Shown here: positions 9,889 to 20,430 of the stretch, in pieces
Position numbering within the stretch: the first letter of the stretch is position 1
Layout: every line of letters starts with the position of its first letter
Assembly (NCBI GenBank): GCA_015680685.1
Contig: MNCI01000972.1
Coordinates: forward strand, 402,752 to 466,751
Source: Gnetum montanum
Taxonomy: Eukaryota; Streptophyta; Gnetopsida; Gnetales; Gnetaceae
Direction: 5' to 3'
Length of the DNA stretch: 64,000 bases
The notes under the pieces: model-generated
What the model was told of the DNA's origin: nothing
What the model saw: the letters and a program-made list of their open reading frames with translations, nothing else
The model's database searches: none
Program-made: the position numbers and the translations under genes

Positions 9889-11475
9889 TAATAAGTAGGA
9901 TTAATAAATATTTTTTCATTCTTTTAATTTTACAATTTTTTGTTTTCCAGTTTTTCATTTTTTCAATTTCTAGTCTTACCTTTTTGTCTTTTTATCTTTT
10001 TATAAGTAATCTCATCTATGAATAAAACACTCATGTGGCTCATTGGTTGAGGTGTGTTCTATGTTATCAAGTCTCGAGTGATCAATTATTTGGACAGTCA
10101 GCCCATTACACCCACTCATCCATTCTACAAATAAGAGGTTCTATTCGAGGGTACAATGATATTCTTGACATTCTTAAAACTTAAAATTAATTTTTTATTC
10201 ATTGTACCCAGGATGAAGAGGAATGGAACAAGAGGAAATAATTAGGATGTGACATCAAGGGGACTTGCGGATTCTCTTTGGTGACATCTGTGTGAGTTAT
10301 CACGCAACATGGTTGTCCTAAGATCCTTGAAGATCTAACGTAAAATGGAATTAAGAGTAATAAAAAGGCACTCAAAAACCTAATGCTATTTTAAGGGGTC
10401 CCACTAGAAAGACATGCACCCATGCTTGAAGGTTGGTGGCTTCTCTGGATTCAGCATCATGCCATAAAGCAAAAAAAAAAAATCACTCCTCCCTTGAACA
10501 AAATGCCAAGTGATCGTACACCTTGTTGTTGTGGTACTCTCATAGTTGCTCATCATGAAATGAAATAATGCGGTGTCACTGATCAGAGGAATGGACTTGG
10601 TTCTGATCTTGGAATGATGGGTTAATGACATATTAATTATGCTTTACACATAGGATTCATCATGCCCTGGGTCAGTTACCTCAGGTCCCAATATCTACAA
10701 TCCCTTCTATAACCCATCTCATCTCATTGTTCATGGAGTTGTGACTCATGTCTTGTGTAGTATATAATTTCGACCTCATTTCGGTGATACTTACATGTGT
10801 GTGTTTTGTGGAACCAGTGTGGATTATAATTAACCCTTCTAGTGCCTATGAACATTTTAAGGTGTGGTTACGCGAGGGCATTATAGGTTGGAACCTGCTT
10901 TGGGGAGGATCCACTTGCATAATTTTTTGTAATTTGCACTCATAACACATCTTCAACACACCATCTATTACCCTCAGAATATTTTCAACAATATTCTTTC
11001 CCTTATTACTATCCCTCTGATTCAAATGTTCCTATGAACCATCACATAGCCTTGTTCTCTCCCTTACCACCTGAGGCCCTTATTGATCAATTCCACACCA
11101 TCATAATTATTCATGCCTTTAGAACTAGTTAAATTATCCTAGAAACCTTTAACACTTGTCCACATGTCCTTCATTTACATCATTAACTTCAGAAAAATAT
11201 TAAAAATTTGGTGTATTCCATTGTTCCTTAACATTGATAGGTTGCGATATCGTGTCCGTGATATCACATATACAATATCGCGTCATAAAATTATATATAT
11301 ATACATGACCCCCTACGCTACTTAACATCATTTTCAACTATTCACATAGGGGAGTTTTTCAAATTTCTCTCTACGACTTGTGATTGAGCGTCCCTTGCTT
11401 TCATACCTATATCTCGCTCGCTGGTCCTCCGATTTTCATTCCGTCTAAACCTACTTGAACCCGGAGTGTTCAAAT
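9889..11475 (+). other. Family 3' region in copy A, no gene
   Basis: This corresponds to the post-pol region of copy 1: a T-rich start, a GGTTGGAACCTGCTTTGGGG block near 10890 and a second AGTCATGGGGG motif at 11477. The copy-A-specific part, about 11000-11470, contains a U3-like array with a TATA run (listed separately). Short ORFs here have no recognisable relatives and are not conserved between copies. Confidence 0.7.
11244..11305 (+). promoter_or_regulatory. Internal U3-like GATATC array with TATA run
   Basis: GCGATATCGTG, GTGATATCACATATAC and AATATCGCG follow one another and are succeeded by a TATATATATATA run. The arrangement matches the U3 promoter region of the LTRs, where GATATC palindromes stand just upstream of TATAAATA. 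The sequence downstream does not match the LTR R region, so only the promoter part is duplicated. It lies about 470 bp upstream of the third ORF. Promoter activity is inferred. Confidence 0.45.
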
Positions 11476-11476
11476 T

Positions 11477-11492
11477 AGTCATGGGGGAGGGG
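11477..11492 (+). promoter_or_regulatory. Internal polypurine-tract-like motif, copy A
   Basis: AGTCATGGGGGAGGGG has the same core as the true PPT at 14701-14714 and as the internal motifs of copies 1 and C. Confidence 0.55.
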
Positions 11493-11715
11493 CACACACT
11501 AAATAGCTCATAACTTTTTTGGAATTTATCATTATCTAAAGGACATTATCAAGGATAATTAGTTATAACATTAAGGATAAATGTGCCAAAAATAATTTCA
11601 TCCCCTTAGTTATACAAGGAAACTAGATTTGGAAACCACCTAAGCAAAGAGGATTAAATATTATAATCTTTTGAGAAACATCACATGGAGATAAAACAAA
11701 TTCATTAGGCAAGTA

Positions 11716-11775
11716 GTAAGGTATAACCTAACTTTGGTAACAACCTTACTAACGATGGGTCTCGTGTGATTGCAG
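11716..11775 (+). other. Conserved 60-nt intron before the third ORF (copy A)
   Basis: The donor GTAAGGTATAACC and acceptor GTGTGATTGCAG are directly followed by the ATG of the third ORF at 11776. Donor, acceptor and position agree with the 65-nt introns of copies 1 and F. Only 5 nt of length change has occurred, and both splice sites are intact in this copy. Confidence 0.65.
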
Positions 11776-14454
11776 ATGGCCCTGAAATGTGGACAACAGG
11801 AAGGTCCTGCTCAAGGTGGGAGTAAACAACCTAGGAGAGGTGGACAAGTTCCTACCAGACAACATGCAAAATAGGAGGAACAATCATTTAGTATCCACCA
11901 AGAGGACCTTGCTATTGTATAATCAAGGTAGGCAGAAGAAGGAGCTGCAACAGTTCCTGAACAAGGACAACATCTCACATTGTCCCAGGATTGTGTTTAG
12001 GCCATCCATGAAAGGTCCATATTCACTATAGTGGTTGTGGAATTAAACTTTGGATCTTTTGAAGAATTTTTTTCAGAGGCTGTTAAGGACCACCTCAAAG
12101 AGGAAACATACTAATTTTGGCACAACAAAGAACAAGGCATCATATTTAATATTGTTGGTGTGATGGTTGATTTCTCTATTCAGGCCATTTTGGAAGCATT
12201 AAACCTTCCGAATACAAGGCCAAAGGTTGCTCAGTTTTCTACCCATTCAAACCCTAATGCACGACGTGTTTGGTTGAAAAGGGCGTATGGAAAGGAAGAT
12301 AAGACTTTTGGGGAATTGATGATGGAAGAGAGGATATATTTCAAAATAGGGACTTATCACCTCTTCCCCACAAAGGGCCTAAGAATAATTTCAACATATG
12401 TGGTAAGAGGATGTGCAGTGTTGATGGGAAAGGTTAATGCTAACCTACCTCATCTATATTTTATGGAGATCCTGAGGTAGTTTGAAGAATGGAAGACAAG
12501 GAAGCTTGTGTTGCCCTTGCCTTGTCTTATCAGGAAGCTGTGCTAACGTGCTAGTATTAAAGGATACACCAATGATGTTCTCCAAAAAGCCCAAAATGCT
12601 TCATATGCTAAACTAATAAAGCCACCAGCTGCAAGGAAAATCACTGGTGAGACACTGGAGCCAGAACAAGAAAAGGAACAAATGGCAGGGCCAACTGCAA
12701 CTCAACTTGCAGGACCCAGCTAACTTCCAAGCATAAAACCTAGCCAACAACAAGAAGCAGGTCCTAGCATGAGCCAGTAGGATCAACCACCACCACTGCC
12801 ACAAGATTATAGACTATCGATGAGCCATCTCAGGGCCATCGCTGAGATGGTTAGTTGGGGAAGTCATGATGATGCAAATCTCTTCCGCATCATCAATGAT
12901 GCCATACAACCCATGGTTTTTTTGGATTTTGTAAGGAGTGAAGTGTCCATCCATACAGGAGGAGGGGAGAGCACTTGGTCACAAAAGATCTCAAGGAATG
13001 CTACATCATTTCAAGTGCAATTAGAAACTGGTGAAGGGGCCACGGTAGTGGTCATGTAGCACGAGGATGTAGCAGGAGCCACAAAAGTGGTTGCAGACCA
13101 TAGTAAAGAATTATTTAATGTACCTGTTGTGCCACCAACAGATCTTATAGGAGCACGAGATGCTCAAAATCTGGCCAGAACCTTAATGACTCCTACGGAA
13201 CATGAGGATGTACTTGACTGATTACTACAAATAGGACAAGTAATGACGTCCTTGTTTGATATCCAACAAGATGTTACAACAATCCAATCAGACCTCATTT
13301 ACACCAAAGGGAAGCAAGTCTTGACAGAGATGAGGGTCGAGCATGCTGAAGTAGAGGTGCAAAAATTACAAGAAAGGCTTATGACCCTACAAGTAGCATA
13401 GTGAGATCCTTCTCAATTTGTTCCCATAGACCAGCTAGACACTTTCAAAACTGAGAAACTGACCAAACTATTGATAGAGAATAAGAAGGTGGCAAAAGAA
13501 AAAGAGAAGGCTGTTTGGGATGTCTCTATGGAACAAGTGCAAAATTACACACATACCAAGGCACTCAAGGCCTTACAAGAGGAAAATAAGCAACTTGTTG
13601 CTGACAACCTTCGGTTGACCTCTGTGGAGAAGCAAAAGAATGTTCTCAAAGAACATTTTCAACAATTTTGAGAACAACTCATCAGGGTCAACTAGGACAT
13701 GAACCATTTAGCTAGGGAAAATCGAATCCTCTCAATAGAGGAGGTACACACCATCCATCATAATACAGCTATTGAAATAAATGCATGGAAAAATAAGGCT
13801 AAACAGCATGAAAAGCTAAAGGAGCACTTTCGGGACCAGGTGGGGATGTGTAAAAAGATCATTGAGAAGGAGATCCATATGACCAAGGCCCACATCAATG
13901 CTCTCAGTGCTCAACACACTGACTGGTGGGCCATATTAGACACATATGCATTTACCCACCAAGCAGAAGTTAATAACCAGGACCTGCAGATCCAGGACCT
14001 TATAGAATACATGGAGTTGGCAAACCTACAGTATGCCAACCTTGCCATGTTAACAGCAGGGTGTCTGAGAACAAAGCTCGAGCAACAGGTAGCCACCACC
14101 TACATCAAATATGAAACAGAATTTGTAGAACACAAGAAGATATTGCAAAAATTGGAGGCTACAAATTCTAAACTTGAGGTGGTTAAAGCAAGCTACTAGG
14201 GGTAAAAAGGTGTCGCAACAGACTTGGCTCAATGGCTTGTAGATTTTCAAGAATACAGAGACAATGCTAGAGCTTATGAGGAGGAATGGCGGGTGTTTGC
14301 GGCCTGGTATGTCAAAGTAAACAAAATGTTTCCACAACTACCTTGCCCATGGGAGGTGCTGACTTCATCAAACATCAGAACATTGGCATGGATGGCACAT
14401 GATCCCCAAACCAAAGAGGAGAAACTCCAAGCCATACTTCAACGCCATTAAGTC
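11776..14454 (+). pseudogene. Third ORF (env position) of copy A: plant retroelement domain plus coiled coil
   Basis: One reading frame of 892 codons runs from ATG 11776 to the stop after LQAILQRH without a frameshift; it is broken only by about a dozen in-frame stops. The N-terminus is basic and Gln/Gly-rich (GQQEGPAQGG). A conserved domain follows at about 12030-12560 (VDFSIQAILEALNLP, then YHLFPTK, then LVLPLPCLIRKLC). It resembles the plant retroelement domain often called putative plant transposon protein (Transposase_32) or ATHILA ORF-1; that assignment is from memory of the pattern. A Pro/Gln linker (12600-12800) leads to a long Glu/Lys/Gln-rich coiled coil (about 13210-14200) and a conserved C-terminus (AAWYVKVNKMFPQLPCPW). 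No membrane segment is evident, so it does not look like an envelope glycoprotein. Confidence 0.75.
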
Positions 14455-14700
14455 CCAAGACCTGGAGCACAAAATAAGGGAAAGGCACCCATGGAGGAGC
14501 CACCGCCACAAAGAACTACATGAGTTCCATCAATTTTGTAGCTATAGGATTTTCTTTTGCATTCCCCGTGTTGTGTCTCAATTTTGTTCTGATTCCACAC
14601 TGCGACATGAATCCATTCTTACCAGTCAATAATCCCATACCTATCCACTATGTAATCAATAGAGTTTGTTCTCACTTTAACTCAAGGACAAGTTTTCATT

Positions 14701-14714
14701 CAGTCATGGGGGTA
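14701..14714 (+). promoter_or_regulatory. Polypurine tract of copy A
   Basis: CAGTCATGGGGGTA directly precedes the 3' LTR start TGATGAGTC. It is the expected plus-strand primer site. The same sequence abuts the 3' LTR of copy F. Confidence 0.8.
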
Positions 14715-15590
14715 TGATGAGTCATGAATTTTTTGGCCACTATATTGCAGCTATGATATCGCATACGTGATATCATGTATGCAATATCATAGCCTAGACA
14801 TGATATCGCATACATGATATCGTACCCTATCTCTTCATCTATAAATAAGAGGTAGGCAAATCTAGTAGGTCGTTTTTTAGAGTTTTAGAGTTTAAGTTTT
14901 CAATAATTTTTTAGTACATTAGTTTTTCCTCTCAACCCTTCTCTCCCAGTGCATGCCCATAGTGTGGTGATTGTAATTGTATAGCAACCTTATTTGAGTG
15001 TGACGTACTTGGACACACACATGACTAACAATAAAGATCAAGATTACTTCATCATTGTAGCATCCACTTAGCTTAATTATTTATTTATTTAATTGTTATT
15101 TACTGCTTTCTTAGTTTAATATCACTTCACCCTTATCTCCGAGTAACACGGAATGAGTACGACTTAATCACGAGCATTCAAGTGTGACTACTTGGTAGCC
15201 CAGTAGCGTACTTAGGCCATGCACTTGGTAATCCCAGTGGTAGTCATGCACGAGGTCCAAGATGTGTATGAATGATTAAGGAACAGATGCTCATAGCACT
15301 TAGGCTAGTTTAGATTCTCTCTCACCCTCTCTCTCTCTTTCCTAGTTTAGTTAATATTCTTTACCATCATACCCAGGAGTAGCATTAGTGTAGAAACACA
15401 TCATACACCTCACTCTGGACTAAACCATACGTGACAAAGCTAATACTAGTCTAGGTGGGAAGATAACAAACTGTGATCTACAAATAACTATTTGGATACC
15501 ACAACTAGTCCATCTACAAAGTTCGAACGGATCACGTGGGGAGTGCTCATATTCATATGGTTAAGTGTAGGGGTACCTCACCACTCATCA
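14715..15590 (+). repeat. 3' LTR of copy A
   Basis: At 876 bp this is one of the most complete LTRs in the window. It starts TGATGAGTCATG and ends CCACTCATCA. The U3 carries four GATATC palindromes plus an AATATC variant (14755-14822), then TATAAATA at 14840-14847. One array unit has been duplicated relative to the 5' LTR of the same element. Confidence 0.93.
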
Positions 15591-16317
15591 GAAGGGAAAA
15601 CAAAGGAGTGTTTACCTTAAACCCACTAACTAAATCTATGTACTCTATTATACATCTCAATCCTAAAATGAGCTATGACATGTAAGATTTGGACACTTAA
15701 GCACAACATACATGGAGAAACTACCAAAAATAATGAAGGTCTTACTAAACCTTGACCCAAAAAAAAAAAATTTTGCAAACCAAGTGCATTGAAAAAAAAT
15801 GCAAGGACCTCATTTTTTCATAGAAGTCAAAAAATACCATGAAAACAATATTGAACCTAATCCCTTTAGAGATTAGGAGTTATGAAGACATGAAAACTAA
15901 AGGTGGAAACATGTACTTTATAACATTCATAGATGATCACTCATGGAAAATATGAAGGTATCTTCTAATAGTAAAAAGTAAAGATCTTAATGCATTTAGA
16001 AAATTCTAGAAGTTGGTAGAAAAATCATGTGGATAGAAAATCAAGAAGTTTCAATCTAATAATGGCACAAAATATATATCATAGAAATTTGAGACATTCC
16101 TTTAAAAAAAGGAATTATTCATCAATTAACAACACTATACTCACCTTAGTAAAACAAAGTGATAGAACAAAAGAATAATAGTATAGTTGAGATGGATAGA
16201 TGTATGCTATCCCAAACAAATCTAGACACATGTTTTTGGGGAAAAGTTGCATGAACAATAATTTATATTCTAAATAGAACTCCACCTACCATGCTAAACT
16301 TCAAATGCCCAAATGAG
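15591..16317 (+). pseudogene. Ty1/copia pre-integrase and integrase fragment
   Basis: The copia scaffold continues after the GAAGG duplication. DTWTLKHNIHGETTK-like reading belongs to the GAG-pre-integrase block. From about 15880 the integrase core is clear: MYFITFIDDHSW contains the first Asp, QSNNGTKYIS the second (with Asp changed to Asn), and VIEQKNNSIVEM carries the third acidic residue; ILNRTPPTMLNFKCPNEW follows. Stops and one frameshift are present. Bases 15842-16317 are repeated at 44196-44671 on the far side of copy F. Confidence 0.85.
15842..16317 (+). repeat. Left copy of a 476-bp direct duplication flanking copy F
   Basis: It aligns without any indel to 44196-44671 (constant offset 28354), with about 21 mismatches counted by eye. 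It ends in AAATGAG, where host and LTR sequence share the five bases ATGAG. Confidence 0.85.
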
Positions 16318-17118
16318 TGGCAAGGTACCCCTACACTCAACCATATGAATACGAGCATTTCACACATGATCCGGTCTAACTCCAAGGACCAAGTGCTTAT
16401 GCACCTTAATGGAACACTTAGGGTTAATCAATCATTGTCTTTCCAAATTTACTTGTATTGTCATGGTTGTATGGTTAAGTAAGCTTGAGGTATATGATTT
16501 TTATAGCTTTTTTATTTTTTATGTCTTCTACTAATAAAGGATAGGGAGAGAGAACTAAGTGGCTAACTTGCATTAACTATTCATTAACTAGTTTCTAAAT
16601 GTTCCTAACACCAATATCCATTCCCACTTACTGTACACATCCTAAACCAGTGCAATGCTACTAGGGTTACCAAACACTAATTGTTACTAGGTTACTAAGC
16701 GCTACATGCATGCTCAAAGTGGTTGTACTGAGTGTATTTAACTAAGGGGGTTGAAGGTTGAGAGAGATATTAATTAACTAGGAAAGCATTAAAAAATCAT
16801 TAATTACTAATTAGCTTAATCTATATGCTGCAAGGTTTATCATAAAGTTCATCTTTATTTCTGTATACAAAATTTTGCTCAGGTACTAATTGCTCGAATA
16901 AAGATCTGTTCACTCTATGACTCCTACTATGGGCACATAGAAATAATTCTAACTCTGGAATGATAAAATTGCAAGATTCTAGATAAGGGTCTAAATCTAA
17001 TTCTGCTGGAACCAAGGGTGTCACCTCTTATTTATAGAAGATGAGACAGGACGCAATATCGCATATGCGATATCATGTGGTGGATGTGATATCGCGTACA
17101 TGATATCTCAGTTCATCA
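16313..17118 (-). repeat. 3' LTR of copy F
   Basis: Read on the minus strand it starts TGATGAAC and ends in GTGGCACTCAT-type sequence at the copia junction, with the last two LTR bases missing. TATAAATA is at 17029-17036 (minus). Four GATATC-type palindromes lie at 17050-17110, upstream of the TATA box. It is 806 bp long, about 380 bp longer than the 5' LTR because of a deletion in the latter. Confidence 0.9.
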
Positions 17119-17136
17119 TACCCCCATGACTAAATG
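17119..17136 (-). promoter_or_regulatory. Polypurine tract of copy F
   Basis: On the minus strand CATTTAGTCATGGGGGTA directly precedes the LTR start TGATGAAC. It matches the tract of copy A. Confidence 0.8.
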
Positions 17137-19128
17137 AAAACTTCTCCTCAAGTCCCTTACAAAATATTGGAAAGGTATGGAATTATTGATTTGAATGACA
17201 ACTAATGGTGAATGGGATGACATGTGAATGGATCAACATTATAATACATGGCAACATTAGTGTTCATAACTGCAAGAGTGAACACTATACATAATTGACA
17301 TCTAGCCTTATTTAGCAGCTGAGAGAGAAGAGAGAGAGAGAGATAGAAAAGGAGAAGACTTGTTGATTCCAATGCCAAGATTGCGCCTTCCATTGTCCAT
17401 CCATAGTCGTGCCATCAATCTTGTTCCTTGCACAACTATTCCAGCACTAGTCCATCCTGAGTGTTTCCTCCAGGATCTAGTCCATTGTTGTATGATTGTC
17501 ATCTGCACACACAACATAGTCACATATGAGCAAGGATAAGTAAATCACAATAAAGTTGATACCTTACCTCAGTGTAACATCCATTGGCTGAGTTGTGATA
17601 TGGCCAATATGGGTTCTAGAGATATAACACTAGTGACTACCCAAGGTGTAGGGGTTAGGAAAAATTGAAAAAATTGGACCAGAGCCCTCATGATTAAGAG
17701 CGATCCTCCAGTAGCGATAAAATGGAAAACGATAAGGAATAAGAAAGATGGAGAAAAAGAAACAATGGCAACATCAATAAAATGGATGTCAGAGATGGGA
17801 TTGAAACAAAACAAACAAAAAATGTTGATTGCGGAAATGTTTAAGGGAAAGAAGTTAACTGATGCACCAAATAGAAATGCCAGTGGGTCCTCCCCAATGT
17901 AGGATCATGCCTTTTATGCCCTGACAAACCCACATTCAAAGAGCCCATAGGCTCTAAAAATGTCGTTTGGAAGCCAGAGTTAAAGACTTAACCACAAGAA
18001 TCCACCAAAGAGAAAACAATGCATCAACAAAACTATAGAATACTGATGCAACTAGCAATGAAGTGGGAAATGAAGAAAGAATGATGGGGAGAAAAGAATG
18101 GAATGGAGTCCCAAGAACAAGGTGGTGTACATCCCCTTGTGTATTTATGGTTAATGTGACTGAGTAGATCTCATTCCAAATCCAACCTCAAACAATCCAC
18201 ATCCAGTGACTTTGCATTAATACACTTGGCCAAACCATCCACTTGAAGTAACAAGAATGCTTCTGCCAAAGATTCAACACCATTCTAAGGAAAATAAGAA
18301 AGGGAGAAGTAGGAAGCGAGAAAGGGCCTTAGTTAGAGGAAACATGTCTATTTAGTTCCATAACCAGTGCTTGTAGCCCAGATGATTATTTTGTCTAAGG
18401 GGTGTGCTTTGAATTCTCACTGTTTTTTTTTCTTTTACGTAAGAACCACATCATGCAAAGACTTATTTTTATTGGCTCAACTTCCTGATAATGGAGCAAT
18501 GTCGGAATGGTAAGGAAAACTCAAGAAGAAAACATCTAAGCACCCAAGAGAATAGCCAACACAAATGCATCAAATCCCTTTGAAGTCACATCCTTTTCAG
18601 TCCTTGAGTCCTTCCTTATTTTGAGAAATGCCCAATCACCAATTCATTAATAGTTTTATTATTAAAGAAGGGGAATGTACAGTTCCAAGCCAAGAGAGAT
18701 CATAAAAATTCATGGATGCATGGATGACATGGACTCATTGCCTGTTATATTGTAACTCAAAAGTAAAAACCAAACATTAGCAATCAATAGAATACAGTTC
18801 ATACCACCATCATGAGCACTTATTAGGTGAAAAATATAACAAAACAAAAAAAAAAACAAAAACAACAAATAAAAAAAAATAAAACAAATAGTCACACAAA
18901 GAAATGAGAAAGTATAAACAATGTTGCAAAACAAAAACAAGAAAAATTAAAGAAATTTGTAAAAAAAAAAAAGTTAAAAAAGGAACCGAGGGCCTCAAAT
19001 GGTTAGCAAAGGTGGTTGTTTCCCCCATGACTAAGTTGGAAGGAGGAGATTCGAAATCGTAAGTAGGGTCATCCCTTCTCAGAGGTATTATGTGCACTAG
19101 CCATTCTAAATTCATGGAAGGGTTTGGT
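17137..19128 (-). other. Family 3' region in copy F with stub of third ORF
   Basis: This region lies between integrase and the PPT. Internal PPT-like motifs occur at 19021-19035 (intact) and 17683-17700 (weakened). A 65-nt intron is at 17503-17567, followed by an ATG at 17502. The third ORF is only a stub: it starts MTIIQQWT, as in copy 1, and is broken soon after. The remaining sequence is T-rich on the minus strand and has no gene. Confidence 0.7.
17503..17567 (-). other. Conserved 65-nt intron before the third ORF (copy F)
   Basis: On the minus strand the donor is GAG|GTAAGGTATC and the acceptor TTGTGTGTGCAG, followed at once by ATGACAATC. The length is identical to the intron of copy 1 and both sites fit the plant consensus. 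Confidence 0.65.
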
Positions 19129-20430
19129 CTATTGCACATTGACTAACAATCTCTTATCAGGGCTCTTAGGTTTGTATATGGTCATGGCCCCTAAAGGAAA
19201 GGTTGCATGAATAATGTAAGGTCCTTCCCACAGTGTTTGAAATTTTTTGTGTTGTGGCACATGTGTGGGGTTCCAGTAGAGAACCTTATCTCCTAGTTGA
19301 TACTTCACGTTTCGAATCTTCAAGTCATGATATTGATTGTTATATTCCTTGTGCAACTCATTTGATGACAAGGCAGCTAATCAGTTTTCATCTAGCATGT
19401 TTAAAGTTGCCAACCTTTGTTTTTGTGCTAAATCAAGATCGAGGTGGAGGTCACAATCCGTTGATAGTGTACAGAGCTCGATTTGAATCAAAAGCGTTGA
19501 AAACTTTCTGTACACTAACTCATAGGGAGAGTAGCCTATAGGGAGTTTCTAGGTGTAGTGGTATGCCTAAAAAGCATCATTCAGTTTAGTGTACCAATCT
19601 CACCTATACTTGCTAATTTTCCTAGTTAATATTTTAGTGATCTCCCTGTTGGTGAACTCAGCTTGTCCGTTAGCTTGGGGGTGATAAGGTGTAGTCAATT
19701 TATGTTCAACCCCTAAGTGTTGCATTAAATTTCAAAAATTTTCACCTATGAAGTGTGTTCCATTATCCGAAATAAGTGCACGTGGCACACCAAACCTATT
19801 TACAATTTTTTGTTGCACAAATCATGCAGCTGTAGATATTGCACAGTATTTCATGGTAATTTCTTTAACCCATTTTGTTAAATAGTCTATGTCAACTACA
19901 ATGTAAGATTTTCCATTTGACGTTGGTGTAATGGGCCCCATAAAGTCTATTCCCCAAATGTCGAAGGGTTCTAATGATTAAATCCATTGTTGCAGATCCT
20001 TCATTTCAATAGTCATTGCTCCATCACATTGACAGCACTCACAAGATCGGACAAATTAATAGGCATCTTAAAATAATGTTGGCCAGTAATATCCTACAAG
20101 AAAGATTTTAATAGTTGTTCATCTCCCTGCATAGTGATCCCCACAAGGGCCCTCATGAGCATCTTGGAGAACTCTCAGTTGGTCTACCTCGGGCATGCAC
20201 CATTGAACCAAGCCATCAGGACACACTTTGTAAAGTTGTCCATTGATCTCCATGAAGTACTTGGCTCTGTGAAGAAGCTGTTATTTCTTTCTAAGGTCCA
20301 GCTCCTATGGTGTTTGTTGAGTACGGAGATAGGTGAGAATGCTACTATACCAGTTCGTCTCTGTGGGTAGTTGGTTATTCACTACACCGGCAAAGAGGGC
20401 TTCATCGAGAAAATGATTAGACATTACATA
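19129..20430 (-). pseudogene. Ty3/gypsy integrase (copy F)
   Basis: Reading leftwards from the E insertion site: MSNHFLDE is the end of RNase H, then HEGPCGDHY and CECCQCDG form the zinc-binding N-terminus. [16 protein letters not shown] and the TNREITKI segment mark the DDE core, here with all three acidic positions present. The C-terminus is open at 19129-19371 and contains YQLGDKVLYWNPTH and WEGPYIIHATFPLG. Stops in the core make it a pseudogene. It is the best-preserved integrase of this family in the window. Confidence 0.88.
20426..20430 (+). other. Target site duplication of element E, left
   Basis: ACATA here pairs with ACGTA at 38956-38960, one transition apart. Joining the two flanks restores the continuity of the minus-strand RNase H end of copy F. 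Confidence 0.75.

Larger units (their letters stand above)
7153..15590 (+). mobile_element. Non-autonomous Athila-like copy A: gag plus third ORF, no pol
   Basis: This is a complete 8.4-kb element with two LTRs, a primer binding site, a PPT and a 5-bp TSD (GAAGG). It codes for gag (7934-9888) and for an 892-codon third ORF (11776-14451). Protease, RT, RNase H and integrase are all missing: gag runs straight into the family's 3' region at the first PPT-like motif near 9862. It could only have moved with enzymes from pol-bearing relatives such as copies 1, F and D, which share its LTR ends and primer site. It inserted into the copia scaffold in the same orientation. Confidence 0.9.

Noticed and set aside
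9386-9898. 170-codon ORF in the copy A gag tail taken whole
   Set aside because: Only its first part is the gag frame. After about 9580 the conserved tail (LPHYAYYNQVCEPQ) is in another frame, as copy B shows.
11776-14454. Third ORF of copy A as a retroviral envelope gene
   Set aside because: No signal peptide, transmembrane helix or cysteine-rich ectodomain can be seen; coiled coil and a plant retroelement domain dominate.
14755-14822. GATATC series as a CRISPR-like or satellite array
   Set aside because: Units are short palindromes of irregular spacing placed just before a TATA box in every LTR, and the host is a plant.
19233-19541. 102-codon plus-strand ORF with Cys/Trp content
   Set aside because: It is antisense to the integrase C-terminus of copy F, which is a clear homologous reading.
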